A stretch of DNA of 10,655 nt, taken from contig CACXYG010000032.1 of the NCBI GenBank assembly GCA_902771745.1, forward strand, positions 2,816 through 13,470, written 5' to 3'. Of this stretch, positions 1 through 7,100 are shown one piece after another. Made by a program: the position numbers and the translations under genes. How positions within the stretch are numbered: the first letter of the stretch is position 1; the number at the start of each line of letters is the position of its first letter. This DNA is from an uncultured Erysipelotrichaceae bacterium. Its GTDB lineage: Bacteria > Bacillota_I > Bacilli_A > RFN20 > CAG-288. Under the pieces are notes generated by a model that worked only from the letters and a program-made list of their open reading frames with translations, searched no databases and was not told the DNA's origin.

Positions 1-89
1 AGTAGTAATGTAGTCATATCTATATTTTACTATACAAAGTAGGTTAGCGTTTTCTAATCTTTCTTCTATCTTTAAGAAAGGTAAAACTT

Positions 90-95
90 TATAAT
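90..95 (+). promoter_or_regulatory. candidate -10 box of the orphan two-gene operon
   Basis: A perfect TATAAT lies at 90-95. No good -35 is visible 16-18 bp upstream, where the sequence is roughly CTATCT or ATCTTT. If this box is used, transcription would begin near 102-103 and leave almost no untranslated leader before the ATG at 105. A purine-rich AAAGG at about 77-81 lies upstream of the predicted start site, so it could serve as a ribosome binding site only on a longer transcript. The element is seen directly; its use is inferred. Confidence 0.4.
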
Positions 96-104
96 AGTGT
101 CGAT

Positions 105-779
105 ATGAATACCATGAAATTAAGAGAACTTCATCTTTGGATGAATTCTGAACTTGCTATCGCTTGTCAGGCTAGCTTAAATAAGTTTGCTTTCCTTCTT
201 TCTTTAGAAGGTGCTTTAGAGGGCAAAGATGGCTTAAGTGAAGATGAAAGATTTGATGACGACACTTACGAATTACAAGATAAACTCTATAACATCTACC
301 TTCCGATGATGAAAGAAGTCGATTCTCAGTCCAAGGCCTTAAGTGAATTAAGCGCGAATGCTCACATCATCCCACTATCTTTATTAGAAGATCTCAATGT
401 CTTGATCAGTTACAAAGAAGATAGTCAGAACATCACCGATTCCCCATTCACTCCTTATGATATCGATAAAGAGAGCTTCAAAGAATCCATTTGTGAATTC
501 TATATCCGTTTACTCTCCGTTTTGAGAGTCAACGCCTGGTTAGAAGATATCGAGATGGGTATCCAGGAATATGGTATCAACCCCTATGTGGTTCCTGAGG
601 AAGATGATGGAAGTGGCGTCAATATCCTCGATGGTATTTATGACTTGTCTTTAGCCGAGATGAAAGCTGAAGTGGATAAACACCTCTTGATCAGAGATAG
701 TGACACCGATCAGCAACAAGAAGACAAGGCTAGTTTAAAAGCCTTGACGCTTGCCTTAGAAAAATATGAAGGAAAGTAA
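105..779 (+). CDS. hypothetical acidic helical protein (224 aa), first gene of an orphan pair
   Basis: I do not recognise this protein. It is strongly acidic, has no signal peptide or obvious membrane segment, and reads as mostly amphipathic helix. Asp/Glu-rich loops lie around residues 48-55 (DERFDDD) and 165-170 (PEEDDG), and the C-terminus is Gln/Asp/Lys-rich. No catalytic motif, Cys cluster or nucleotide-binding loop is visible. ATG at 105 is used because it is the first in-frame start. ATG at 114 or 141 is possible, and none of the three has a Shine-Dalgarno at normal distance. Start and -10 geometry suggest a nearly leaderless message. The next gene starts 4 nt after the stop, so the two are probably co-transcribed and perhaps work together. 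Codon use matches the rest of the window, so recent transfer is not suggested. That the frame is a real gene is well supported by its length, the operon spacing and the downstream terminator; its function is unknown. Confidence 0.78.
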   Translation: MNTMKLRELHLWMNSELAIACQASLNKFAFLLSLEGALEGKDGLSEDERFDDDTYELQDKLYNIYLPMMKEVDSQSKALSELSANAHIIPLSLLEDLNVLISYKEDSQNITDSPFTPYDIDKESFKESICEFYIRLLSVLRVNAWLEDIEMGIQEYGINPYVVPEEDDGSGVNILDGIYDLSLAEMKAEVDKHLLIRDSDTDQQQEDKASLKALTLALEKYEGK

Positions 780-783
780 AAAC

Positions 784-1293
784 ATGAACACAGAAAAAGA
801 ATTACCAGAAATCGGTACGCCCGAACAAGCCTTAGAGAAGATGAAGGATAGCTACAAAGCTTTCTTAGATAGCACCTCTAAGTTTGTCACCATCGCCGAA
901 TACTACACCGATACGACCAACGAAGGTCAGCCATTACCAAGTGACTTCCAGTCTCGTTATACCGTCAACTATCAGAAGTTGAAAAACGACACTCCAGAAA
1001 ACATCGGCTATCAGATTGCCTTCTTCACTTTGATCTATCTCGACTTTGTCGAAGAGATCAAAGAGAATATCCAGGCTTATCAGGATATGATCAAAAACGG
1101 CCCAGATAAAGAAGCTAGCGCCTATGATCAGGCTTGTGACTATCTTGCCATCAAGGATGAGTTCACCGATATCATCGAAACCCTTAACGATATCTCCATG
1201 ACCATCGCCAGCGAGAGAATTGCAGACACTAATATCAACGATCCAGAATACGATTACAACGCAAAACAAGTCGAAGAAAATAGATTCAATTAA
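784..1293 (+). CDS. hypothetical acidic helical protein (169 aa), second gene of the pair
   Basis: Not recognised. The start at 784 (MNTEKELPEI) is preferred to the in-frame ATG at 766, because AAGGA at 769-773 lies 10 nt upstream of 784 and the 766 start would sit inside the previous gene. The protein is acidic and predicted all-helical. It has a mildly hydrophobic stretch near residues 75-90 (IAFFTLIYLDFV), too interrupted by charge for a confident membrane segment, and a polar, disordered-looking Asn/Asp/Glu-rich tail. No enzyme motif is visible. It lies 4 nt downstream of the 224-aa gene and is followed directly by an intrinsic terminator, so it closes a two-gene operon. A hydrophobic-then-acidic helix in both proteins (FYIRLLSVLRVNAWLEDIE here upstream; FFTLIYLDFVEEIKENIQ in this one) may reflect distant relatedness, but this is weak. 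Function unknown. Confidence 0.78.
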   Translation: MNTEKELPEIGTPEQALEKMKDSYKAFLDSTSKFVTIAEYYTDTTNEGQPLPSDFQSRYTVNYQKLKNDTPENIGYQIAFFTLIYLDFVEEIKENIQAYQDMIKNGPDKEASAYDQACDYLAIKDEFTDIIETLNDISMTIASERIADTNINDPEYDYNAKQVEENRFN

Positions 1294-1312
1294 CAAAAAC
1301 AACTTAATTAAA

Positions 1313-1342
1313 ATACCTCTAGGTTTTTACACCTAGAGGTAT
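1313..1342. terminator. bidirectional intrinsic terminator between convergent genes
   Basis: A perfect 12-bp stem (ATACCTCTAGGT at 1313-1324, ACCTAGAGGTAT at 1331-1342) encloses a 6-nt loop. On the plus strand it is followed by CTTTTATTTATG and on the minus strand by TTTTAATTAAG, so it can stop both the orphan operon and the convergent kinase gene, whose stop codon is only 8 nt away. Confidence 0.9.
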
Positions 1343-1349
1343 CTTTTAT

Positions 1350-2924
1350 TTATGATTTTTTTTGATATTTTTGAACATCAAGATAGAAGTTCTTGTTGTT
1401 CTCATAGGCTTTGGCAAGGCCGGGATACATCTTGAGATAGACCTTGGTATAAAGCTGGTTATAAATCTTGTGATTGACACTATCTGGTTCGATGACCTGT
1501 CCAGGAGTGACCATCGCATCTTTGGCTTCTTGTGGTGTCTTGAACACGCCGGAGTTCAAGAAACCGGACATGGCTCCACCGATGGTGGAGGACTCTACTT
1601 CATTTGAGATGGTGCATGGAATACCAAAGACATCAGCGATGATATGGCATAATTCTGGAGAATTGCTGCCGCCACCAGAGATGACAAGATAAGCAGGAGT
1701 GATATGTGTCTTCTTGACAATTTCATCCATACCCTCACGTAGGGCAAAGGCGATGCCTTCATAAATAGCGCGATAGATATGATACTTACCATGAACGTTG
1801 GAAAAGCCGATGATTCCGCCTTTTCCGTTTGGTCTTTTTAATCCTGGTTGCCAATAGGGTTGTAAAACAAGACCATCACAACCAGCTGGGATATCTCTGA
1901 TCTTTTCGTTGAGAACCTGTTCCACAGAGATGCCTCTTCGCTGGGCTTCTTCTTTATCTTCAGAGCCGAAGTTATCGACAAACCATTTGATCATCCATAA
2001 ACCGGAGTAGACCTGGACTTCTAAGTCATAGGCGCCTGGATAAGGGGTCTGATACGATGGCAAGAATTTTTCCGGTTCCGAATATTTCTCACTGACGACT
2101 TCAATGGTACAAGCCGTACCTAAAGAGATACTGGCAGAATATCTGTTGGTACAGCCATTACCATAGGTTTCACAAGCCTTATCAGAACCAGAGGCATAGA
2201 CTGGTAAACCTGCAGGAATCTTGGATAACCTAGAAAATTCCTCGGTGACATTACCGATGATTTGACCGACAGGAACAAGCGGTGGGAGGGCAGAGACAGG
2301 AATGGAGAAGACGCTCTGTTTTGGATGCCAGGAAGGAAGCCATTTACCAGACTTGAAGTCGATAGGATAATGGCCGATACAATCAGCAGTGGAGACGGCT
2401 AAGTTACCGGTGATCTTGTAATTGAAATATGCGCCAAGCGGGCAATAATATTTCATCTTCTTCCAGAGTTCCGGTTCATGTTCCATCAACCAGTAGGAGA
2501 CGGTTCTTTCCGCATTGTATTTGACGGTATCCATCATACCGATGGCCTTAAAGATGATCTTCTCATACCATTTCAGGTTTTTCATGCCTGGAATTCTGGT
2601 GATTCTCTGATCTAACCACAAGACAGCGTTACGAAGTGGTTTTTTCTCTTCATCCAGGATGATAGAAGAATCACGGAAGACATCGATGACCAAACCTTTG
2701 ACCGCTTTTAGATAATCAGGATAATCATCATAGATATCATTGGTGGCTTTTATGATTTCTTCAAGGTAAAAATCGACTCTTTGTTCTGCAAACCCTTTTT
2801 CAGGTGAAAAATATGGTACCTCATATTTTCGTCTAGAAAAGGCTAAGATATCTCCTGTGGAAGAAACAACAGAAGCTCGTAGCGATTGGGTACCGACATC
2901 AATGACTAAAAAATAATCTTTCAT
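1350..2924 (-). CDS. FGGY-family carbohydrate kinase, substrate unknown (524 aa)
   Basis: Cytoplasmic ATP-dependent sugar or polyol kinase of the FGGY family (relatives: xylulokinase, glycerol kinase, ribulokinase). The length of 524 aa is normal. The N-terminal FGGY domain opens with DVGTQSLRAS (residues 9-18), the phosphate-binding loop of the sugar kinase/Hsp70/actin fold. WLDQR at 103-107 matches the family's W-x-D-x-R substrate-side motif. The probable catalytic base is Asp248 in GSDKA, followed by ISLGTACT. The C-terminal domain carries SGGGSNSPELCHIIADVFG (from about 415) and the GGAM adenosine-side motif. The start is ATG at 2924, with AGGA at 2932-2935 (complement) 7 nt upstream. It is a single-gene unit with no transporter, isomerase or aldolase next to it in the window, so the substrate cannot be inferred. 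A dyad over its probable -10 suggests repression by an unseen regulator. The family call is secure; xylulokinase-like is only one option. Confidence 0.93.
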   Translation of the reverse strand: MKDYFLVIDVGTQSLRASVVSSTGDILAFSRRKYEVPYFSPEKGFAEQRVDFYLEEIIKATNDIYDDYPDYLKAVKGLVIDVFRDSSIILDEEKKPLRNAVLWLDQRITRIPGMKNLKWYEKIIFKAIGMMDTVKYNAERTVSYWLMEHEPELWKKMKYYCPLGAYFNYKITGNLAVSTADCIGHYPIDFKSGKWLPSWHPKQSVFSIPVSALPPLVPVGQIIGNVTEEFSRLSKIPAGLPVYASGSDKACETYGNGCTNRYSASISLGTACTIEVVSEKYSEPEKFLPSYQTPYPGAYDLEVQVYSGLWMIKWFVDNFGSEDKEEAQRRGISVEQVLNEKIRDIPAGCDGLVLQPYWQPGLKRPNGKGGIIGFSNVHGKYHIYRAIYEGIAFALREGMDEIVKKTHITPAYLVISGGGSNSPELCHIIADVFGIPCTISNEVESSTIGGAMSGFLNSGVFKTPQEAKDAMVTPGQVIEPDSVNHKIYNQLYTKVYLKMYPGLAKAYENNKNFYLDVQKYQKKS

Positions 2925-2948
2925 AAGGGAATCCTATTTCTTGATAAT

Positions 2949-2969
2949 CTATTTTACTACATAAAATAG
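2949..2969 (-). promoter_or_regulatory. dyad overlapping the candidate kinase promoter
   Basis: An inverted repeat, CTATTTTA (2949-2956) and TAAAATAG (2962-2969), is separated by 5 nt. On the minus strand its promoter-proximal arm contains TAAAAT, a plausible -10 for the kinase gene about 27 nt upstream of its ATG; no convincing -35 is visible. The dyad could be an operator or simply an AT-rich palindrome. The symmetry is seen; the role is inferred. Confidence 0.4.
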
Positions 2970-3020
2970 TAGAAGAAAAAAGATATATTCCCTTTTTAGC
3001 GAAATTTTCGTAAAAATTTT

Positions 3021-3040
3021 TATATATTTATAAATATATA
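3021..3040. repeat. 20-bp perfect AT palindrome upstream of the rplM promoter
   Basis: Positions 3021-3040 are a perfect self-complementary A/T sequence (arms TATATATTTA and TAAATATATA) ending 2 bp before the -35 box. The most likely role is an UP-element-like AT tract that strengthens the ribosomal promoter. The perfect symmetry is more than an UP element needs. A shorter perfect palindrome of similar composition (TATTTATATAAATA, 4095-4108) lies just after the operon. Confidence 0.6.
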
Positions 3041-3042
3041 CT

Positions 3043-3070
3043 TTGAAATTCGCTTCCTTCGTGATAAAAT
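3043..3070 (+). promoter_or_regulatory. promoter of the rplM-rpsI operon
   Basis: The -35 is TTGAAA (3043-3048) and the -10 is TAAAAT (3065-3070), with a 16-bp spacer. Both are close to the vegetative sigma-A consensus and sit under an A/T tract. Initiation is expected near 3077, giving a leader of about 70 nt before the rplM ATG. Confidence 0.75.
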
Positions 3071-3076
3071 AGCGTT

Positions 3077-3135
3077 CGGCTAATTGTGAACTACACCCCG
3101 GTAAGGTTACAGTTTGCTCAAGATTCAAGAAAGGT
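3077..3135 (+). promoter_or_regulatory. L13-type ribosomal protein leader RNA
   Basis: The untranslated leader of rplM can fold. AATTGTGA (3082-3089) pairs with TTACAGTT (3107-3114) as 8 bp with two G-U wobbles, and the C/G-rich apical part CACCCCGGTAAGG can add ACC/GGT pairs. Low-GC Gram-positive bacteria are known to carry an L13 leader at this position, thought to bind the ribosomal protein as feedback control. Position, size and a foldable core agree with that family; a covariance-model match was not run. Confidence 0.6.
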
Positions 3136-3145
3136 AAAATTTAAA

Positions 3146-3601
3146 ATGCAGCGTCAAACTACAGTTTACAAAAAAACCGACGTCGCCAAGAAATGGTATG
3201 TCGTCGATGCAGAAAACAAGCCTCTTGGTCGATTAGCCTCCGAAATTGCTGTCGTACTGATGGGCAAGAACAAGCCACAGTACACTCCAAACTTTGATAA
3301 CGGTGACTTCGTCATTGTTGTCAATTGTTCGAAGGTCTACTTGACTGGCAACAAGTTAATTGGCAAGACTTATTATGATAATAAGTCCAACAATTATGGT
3401 GGCTTAAGAGCTAGATCCGCCAAGGTCATGTTGGAAAATTATCCAACCGAAATGATCAAGAGAGCCGTTAGTGGCATGTTACCTAAGGGCCCTTTAGGCA
3501 AAGAGATGTTAAGAAAGTTATTCACTTATTCTGGCGCGGAACATGACAAACAGGATAAGAAGCCGGTTGAAATCGAACTGGTTGCTAAGAAGGAGAGATA
3601 A
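3146..3601 (+). CDS. rplM: 50S ribosomal protein L13
   Basis: Large-subunit protein L13 (uL13), which binds 23S rRNA early in 50S assembly. Visible family features are the N-terminal (M)QRQT opening, KKWYVVDAENKPLGRLASEIA, the GKNKPQYTP segment, GDFVIVVN, the KTYYDN/GG loop, and the C-terminal ML-P-GPLGKEMLRKLFTYSGAEH. The start at 3146 gives 151 aa, slightly longer than the usual 142-148, and matches where family members begin. A GTG at 3086 would add 20 unrelated residues and lies inside the structured leader. AAAGG at 3130-3134 lies 11 nt upstream of the ATG. rpsI follows 5 nt after the stop, the conserved bacterial pair. Lys is mostly AAG, as expected for a highly expressed gene in this genome. 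Confidence 0.97.
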   Translation: MQRQTTVYKKTDVAKKWYVVDAENKPLGRLASEIAVVLMGKNKPQYTPNFDNGDFVIVVNCSKVYLTGNKLIGKTYYDNKSNNYGGLRARSAKVMLENYPTEMIKRAVSGMLPKGPLGKEMLRKLFTYSGAEHDKQDKKPVEIELVAKKER

Positions 3602-3606
3602 ACACA

Positions 3607-4011
3607 ATGGCTAACAAAACTGAAAAGCTTATCTACTCTGCCGTCGGAAGAAGAAAGTCTTCTGTCGCTAGAGTCTTCTTAACTCCTGGCACTGGTGCCA
3701 TCGTTGTCAACGGCAAGGTCGCTGACGAATACTTCCCACACAAGGTCTTAATCTTAGATGTCAATCAGCCATTTGGTGCCACTGGTACTGAAGGCAAGTA
3801 TGACGTCAAGGCTAACATCGTTGGTGGTGGTTATTCCGGTCAGGCTGGTGCCTTAAGATTAGGTATCGCCAGAGCCTTAGTTAAGGCCAACGATGCCAAC
3901 AAGCCTTTATTACGTGCCAAGGGTCTCTTGACTGTTGATGCCAGAGTCGTTGAACGTAAGAAGTACGGTCTCCGTAAGGCTCGTAAGGACAAACAGTTCT
4001 CTAAGCGTTAA
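3607..4011 (+). CDS. rpsI: 30S ribosomal protein S9
   Basis: Small-subunit protein S9 (uS9), 134 aa, normal length. It sits in the 30S head, and its C-terminal tail reaches the P-site tRNA. Recognised by AVGRRKSSVARVFL near the N-terminus, the central GKYDVKANIVGGGYSGQAGALRLGIARALV, and the invariant C-terminal GLLTVDARVVERKKYGLRKARK ending in the canonical SKR that contacts tRNA. The ATG at 3607 is preceded by AAGGAG (3590-3595), which overlaps the end of rplM, consistent with coupled translation. It is co-transcribed with rplM and followed by an intrinsic terminator. Confidence 0.98.
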   Translation: MANKTEKLIYSAVGRRKSSVARVFLTPGTGAIVVNGKVADEYFPHKVLILDVNQPFGATGTEGKYDVKANIVGGGYSGQAGALRLGIARALVKANDANKPLLRAKGLLTVDARVVERKKYGLRKARKDKQFSKR

Positions 4012-4052
4012 TCCAGCGCTTGGCTCTCTGCAAGTCTATCAAAACAAAACAG

Positions 4053-4085
4053 AAAATCCCTGGGAATCCGAACCCAGGGATTTTT
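4053..4085 (+). terminator. intrinsic terminator of rplM-rpsI
   Basis: The 8-bp GC-rich stem TCCCTGGG (4057-4064)/CCCAGGGA (4073-4080) has an 8-nt loop, is extended by A-T pairs at its base, and is followed by TTTTTCTTTG. It lies 45 nt after the rpsI stop. Confidence 0.93.
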
Positions 4086-4119
4086 CTTTGTTCTTATTTA
4101 TATAAATATATAGGCAAAA

Positions 4120-4150
4120 CAAATGCGGAACCGAGGTGGTTCCGCATTTG
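4120..4150 (-). terminator. intrinsic terminator of the pyruvate:ferredoxin oxidoreductase gene
   Basis: A perfect 13-bp stem (CAAATGCGGAACC, 4120-4132; GGTTCCGCATTTG, 4138-4150) has a 5-nt loop. On the minus strand it is followed by TTTTGCC. It starts 19 nt beyond the stop codon of the minus-strand gene and is distinct from the rpsI terminator 35 nt away. Confidence 0.9.
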
Positions 4151-4169
4151 CAGTTAGTGAATCGAAGAT

Positions 4170-7100
4170 TTACTTTTCTTCTAAGCCGCCATAACGGAGG
4201 ATATCATGATATCTGCGTTCAGCGTACTTAGCATTCTTAGCAAAGAGTTCTTCCGCATGTTCTGGGTTGACTCTTGGAAGCTGAGAATAACGAGTAGAAG
4301 TGAGTAAGAAGTCTTTGATTTTGGAGAAGTCTGGGTTCTTGGACTTGGCACCCATCTTGAGTGGGGATTCGCCTTTTTCAGCAAGACGTGGATCCCAGGT
4401 ATAGGTTAAGAAGTAACCGCAATCGACGGCCATCTTTTCCTGAACGATAGCGTTACCTAAACCGCCACGGATACCCTGTTCCTGACATGGGCAATAGCAC
4501 ATGATCAAGGATGGACCATTGTAAGATTCAGCTTCTCTTAAGGCCTTGATAGCGTGAGCTGGGTCAGCACCTAAGGAGATAGAAGCGACATAGACGTGAT
4601 CATAAGCCATAGCGATCAAACCTAAGTTCTTCTTGGCAGTCTTCTTACCAGAAGCGGCGAACTTAGCAATCTGACCGGTCTGAGAGGACTTAGAAGCCTG
4701 ACCACCAGTGTTGGAGTAGACTTCAGTATCTAAGACCATGATGTTGACATCGTCTTCGCTGGCGATGACATGATCAAGACCGCCAAAGCCGATATCATAA
4801 GCCCAACCATCACCACCGATGATCCAGACAGACTTATCAAGTAAGTCGTTCTTCATGGCTAATAAAGCCTTGATACCTTCACAAGAAGAGGCTTCAATGA
4901 GTTCTAACATCTTTGGTAAGATGGTTCTGACATGAGCCTTATCCTTGATGTTGTTGAGATAGTCAGTTAAGACATCCTTGAGTTCTGGTTCAACCTTATC
5001 CTGGTTGGCAAGAACGATTTCACAGATACGGGTGAGCTTCTGATCGGTAGCTAATCTCATACCATAACCATATTCAGCATTATCTTCGAATAAGGAGTTA
5101 GCCCAAGCTGGACCTTCACCCTTCGCGTCAGTGATGAATGGGGTCATTGGAGTAGAACCGTTGTAAATAGAAGAACAACCAGTAGCGTTGGCGATCAACA
5201 TATCGTTACCGAAGAGCTGAGTAGCTAAACGATAATATGGAGTTTCACCGCAGCCGGCGCAGGAGCCAGAGACTTCCTGATATGGCTTGTAGAAGGCAAC
5301 TTCCTTCAAGGTAGCAGCTGGGAAGTAACCAAGCTTTGGTTCAACCTGCTTGTATAAGACGTCGGCAGCAGCTTCGTGGTGGAATTCACCCTTGGCTTCG
5401 ACCATCTTGAGAGCCTTATGGGCTTCCATGATCGGCTTGCCGTTTTCATCTTTCATTGGGACGCCATTTTCGTCCTTCTTTGGAGTCATCTTACCTGGAC
5501 ACTGGTTGACGCATAAGCCACAGCCGACACAGTTCATTGGGGAGACCTGAATACGGAACTTTAAGCCCTTGACGTTTGGACCACCCATGGCTGGTAAGAC
5601 GTTTTCTCTTTCGTCTTCTGGTAACTTAGCAATATCTTCATCATCTAATAAGAAGGCGCGGATGGTGGCGTGTGGACAGACGAAGGCACACTGGTTACAC
5701 TGGATACAATTGTTCTTGTCCCACTGTGGAACACGAGCAGCGTTAGCTCTCTTTTCTCTGAAGGTGACGTTCGGGAACATCGTACCATCTTCTAACTCCC
5801 ACTTTCTGAAAGTAGAGACTGGTAAGCTATAACCATCAAGGTTGTTGATGATGGAGATATAAGTATCCCAATAATCGTCGCCAGTTGGCTTGACAGTGCT
5901 GTTGATTGGTAATTCAGCCCAAGCTGGATCGACAGCAACTTCTCTTAAGCCCTGAGTACCGGAGTCGATGGCCTTATAGTTAAGTTCAACGACATCCTGA
6001 CCCTTCTTGGCATAGGTCTTAGCAGCGAACTTCTTCATCCATTCATTAGCTTCATCATATGGCATGATCTGCTGGTTAAGATAGAAGAAGGCGGACTGTA
6101 AGATGGTATTGGTATGTCTACCCATACCGATTTCAAGAGCGATCTTGTTAGCATCGATGACATAAAGCTTAGCGTGTTTCTTGGCTAAAAGCTTCTTCAT
6201 ACGATTTGGCATAGCAGCAGCTAAAGCTTCGTCGGTCATATCGGTATTGAGCAAGAAGGTACCGCCATCCTTTAAGCAGGAGACCATATCATACTTAAAC
6301 ATATAGGTATCGACAGAGCAGGAGACGAAGTCAGCATTTTCAACATAATAAGTGGAGTGGATTGGAGTCTTACCGAATCTCAAGTGAGATCTGGTGACAC
6401 CGCCAGACTTTCTGGAGTCATAAGCGAAGTAAGCCTGAGCATACTGATGAGTTTCATCACCGATGATCTTGATGGAAGACTTGTTGGCACCGACAGTACC
6501 ATCAGAGCCTAAACCATAGAATAAGCAAGAGGTGTAATCATGTGGAATGATGTAGTTTTCATCAGCTGGGATGGAAAGATGAGTGACATCATCTTCAATA
6601 CCAACAGTGAAGCCAGTCCAAGTGGTTTCAGCAGAAAGGAAGTCGAAGACACCCTTGATATGCTTTGGACCAGTATCCTTGGAAGAGACACCATAACGGC
6701 CACCTAAGACCTTGATGTCATCTCTATGACCCTGCTTGAGAGCAGCGACAACATCCAAATATAAAGGTTCACCGATGGAGCCTGGTTCCTTAGTTCTATC
6801 TAAGACAGCGATGGTCTTGACAGTTTCTGGTAAGGAAGCAAGTAAATGCTTGGTGGAGAATGGACGGTATAAATAAACCTTTAAGACACCGACCTTTTCA
6901 CCCTTGGCAACTAAATCATCGACAACTTCGGTACAGGTTTCAGTGACGGAACCCATAGCGATGATGACCTTAGTGGCATCCTTGGCACCATAGTAAACGA
7001 ATGGAGCATAATCTCTACCAGTGGCTTCGCTGACCTTCTTGAAGTAATCGCAGGCAACGCCGACGATGGCATCTTCATGTAAGTTCTGAGCTTCTCTACC

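Noticed and set aside
1..42. Possible C-terminal tail of an upstream gene ending in TAG at 40-42
   Set aside because: Only 13 codons are visible, and every supported gene here ends in TAA; it cannot be told from chance.
766..783. Upstream ATG for the second orphan gene
   Set aside because: It lies within the preceding gene without a ribosome binding site, whereas AAGGA precedes the ATG at 784 at a usable distance.
934..1302. 122-codon minus-strand open frame opposite the second orphan gene
   Set aside because: It is fully antisense to a better-supported gene, crosses no own promoter or ribosome binding site, and has composition typical of an antisense shadow.
3086..3145. Upstream GTG start that would extend L13 by 20 residues
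   Set aside because: The extra residues do not resemble L13, the family begins at the ATG at 3146, and the region forms the leader stem; AAAGG precedes 3146.
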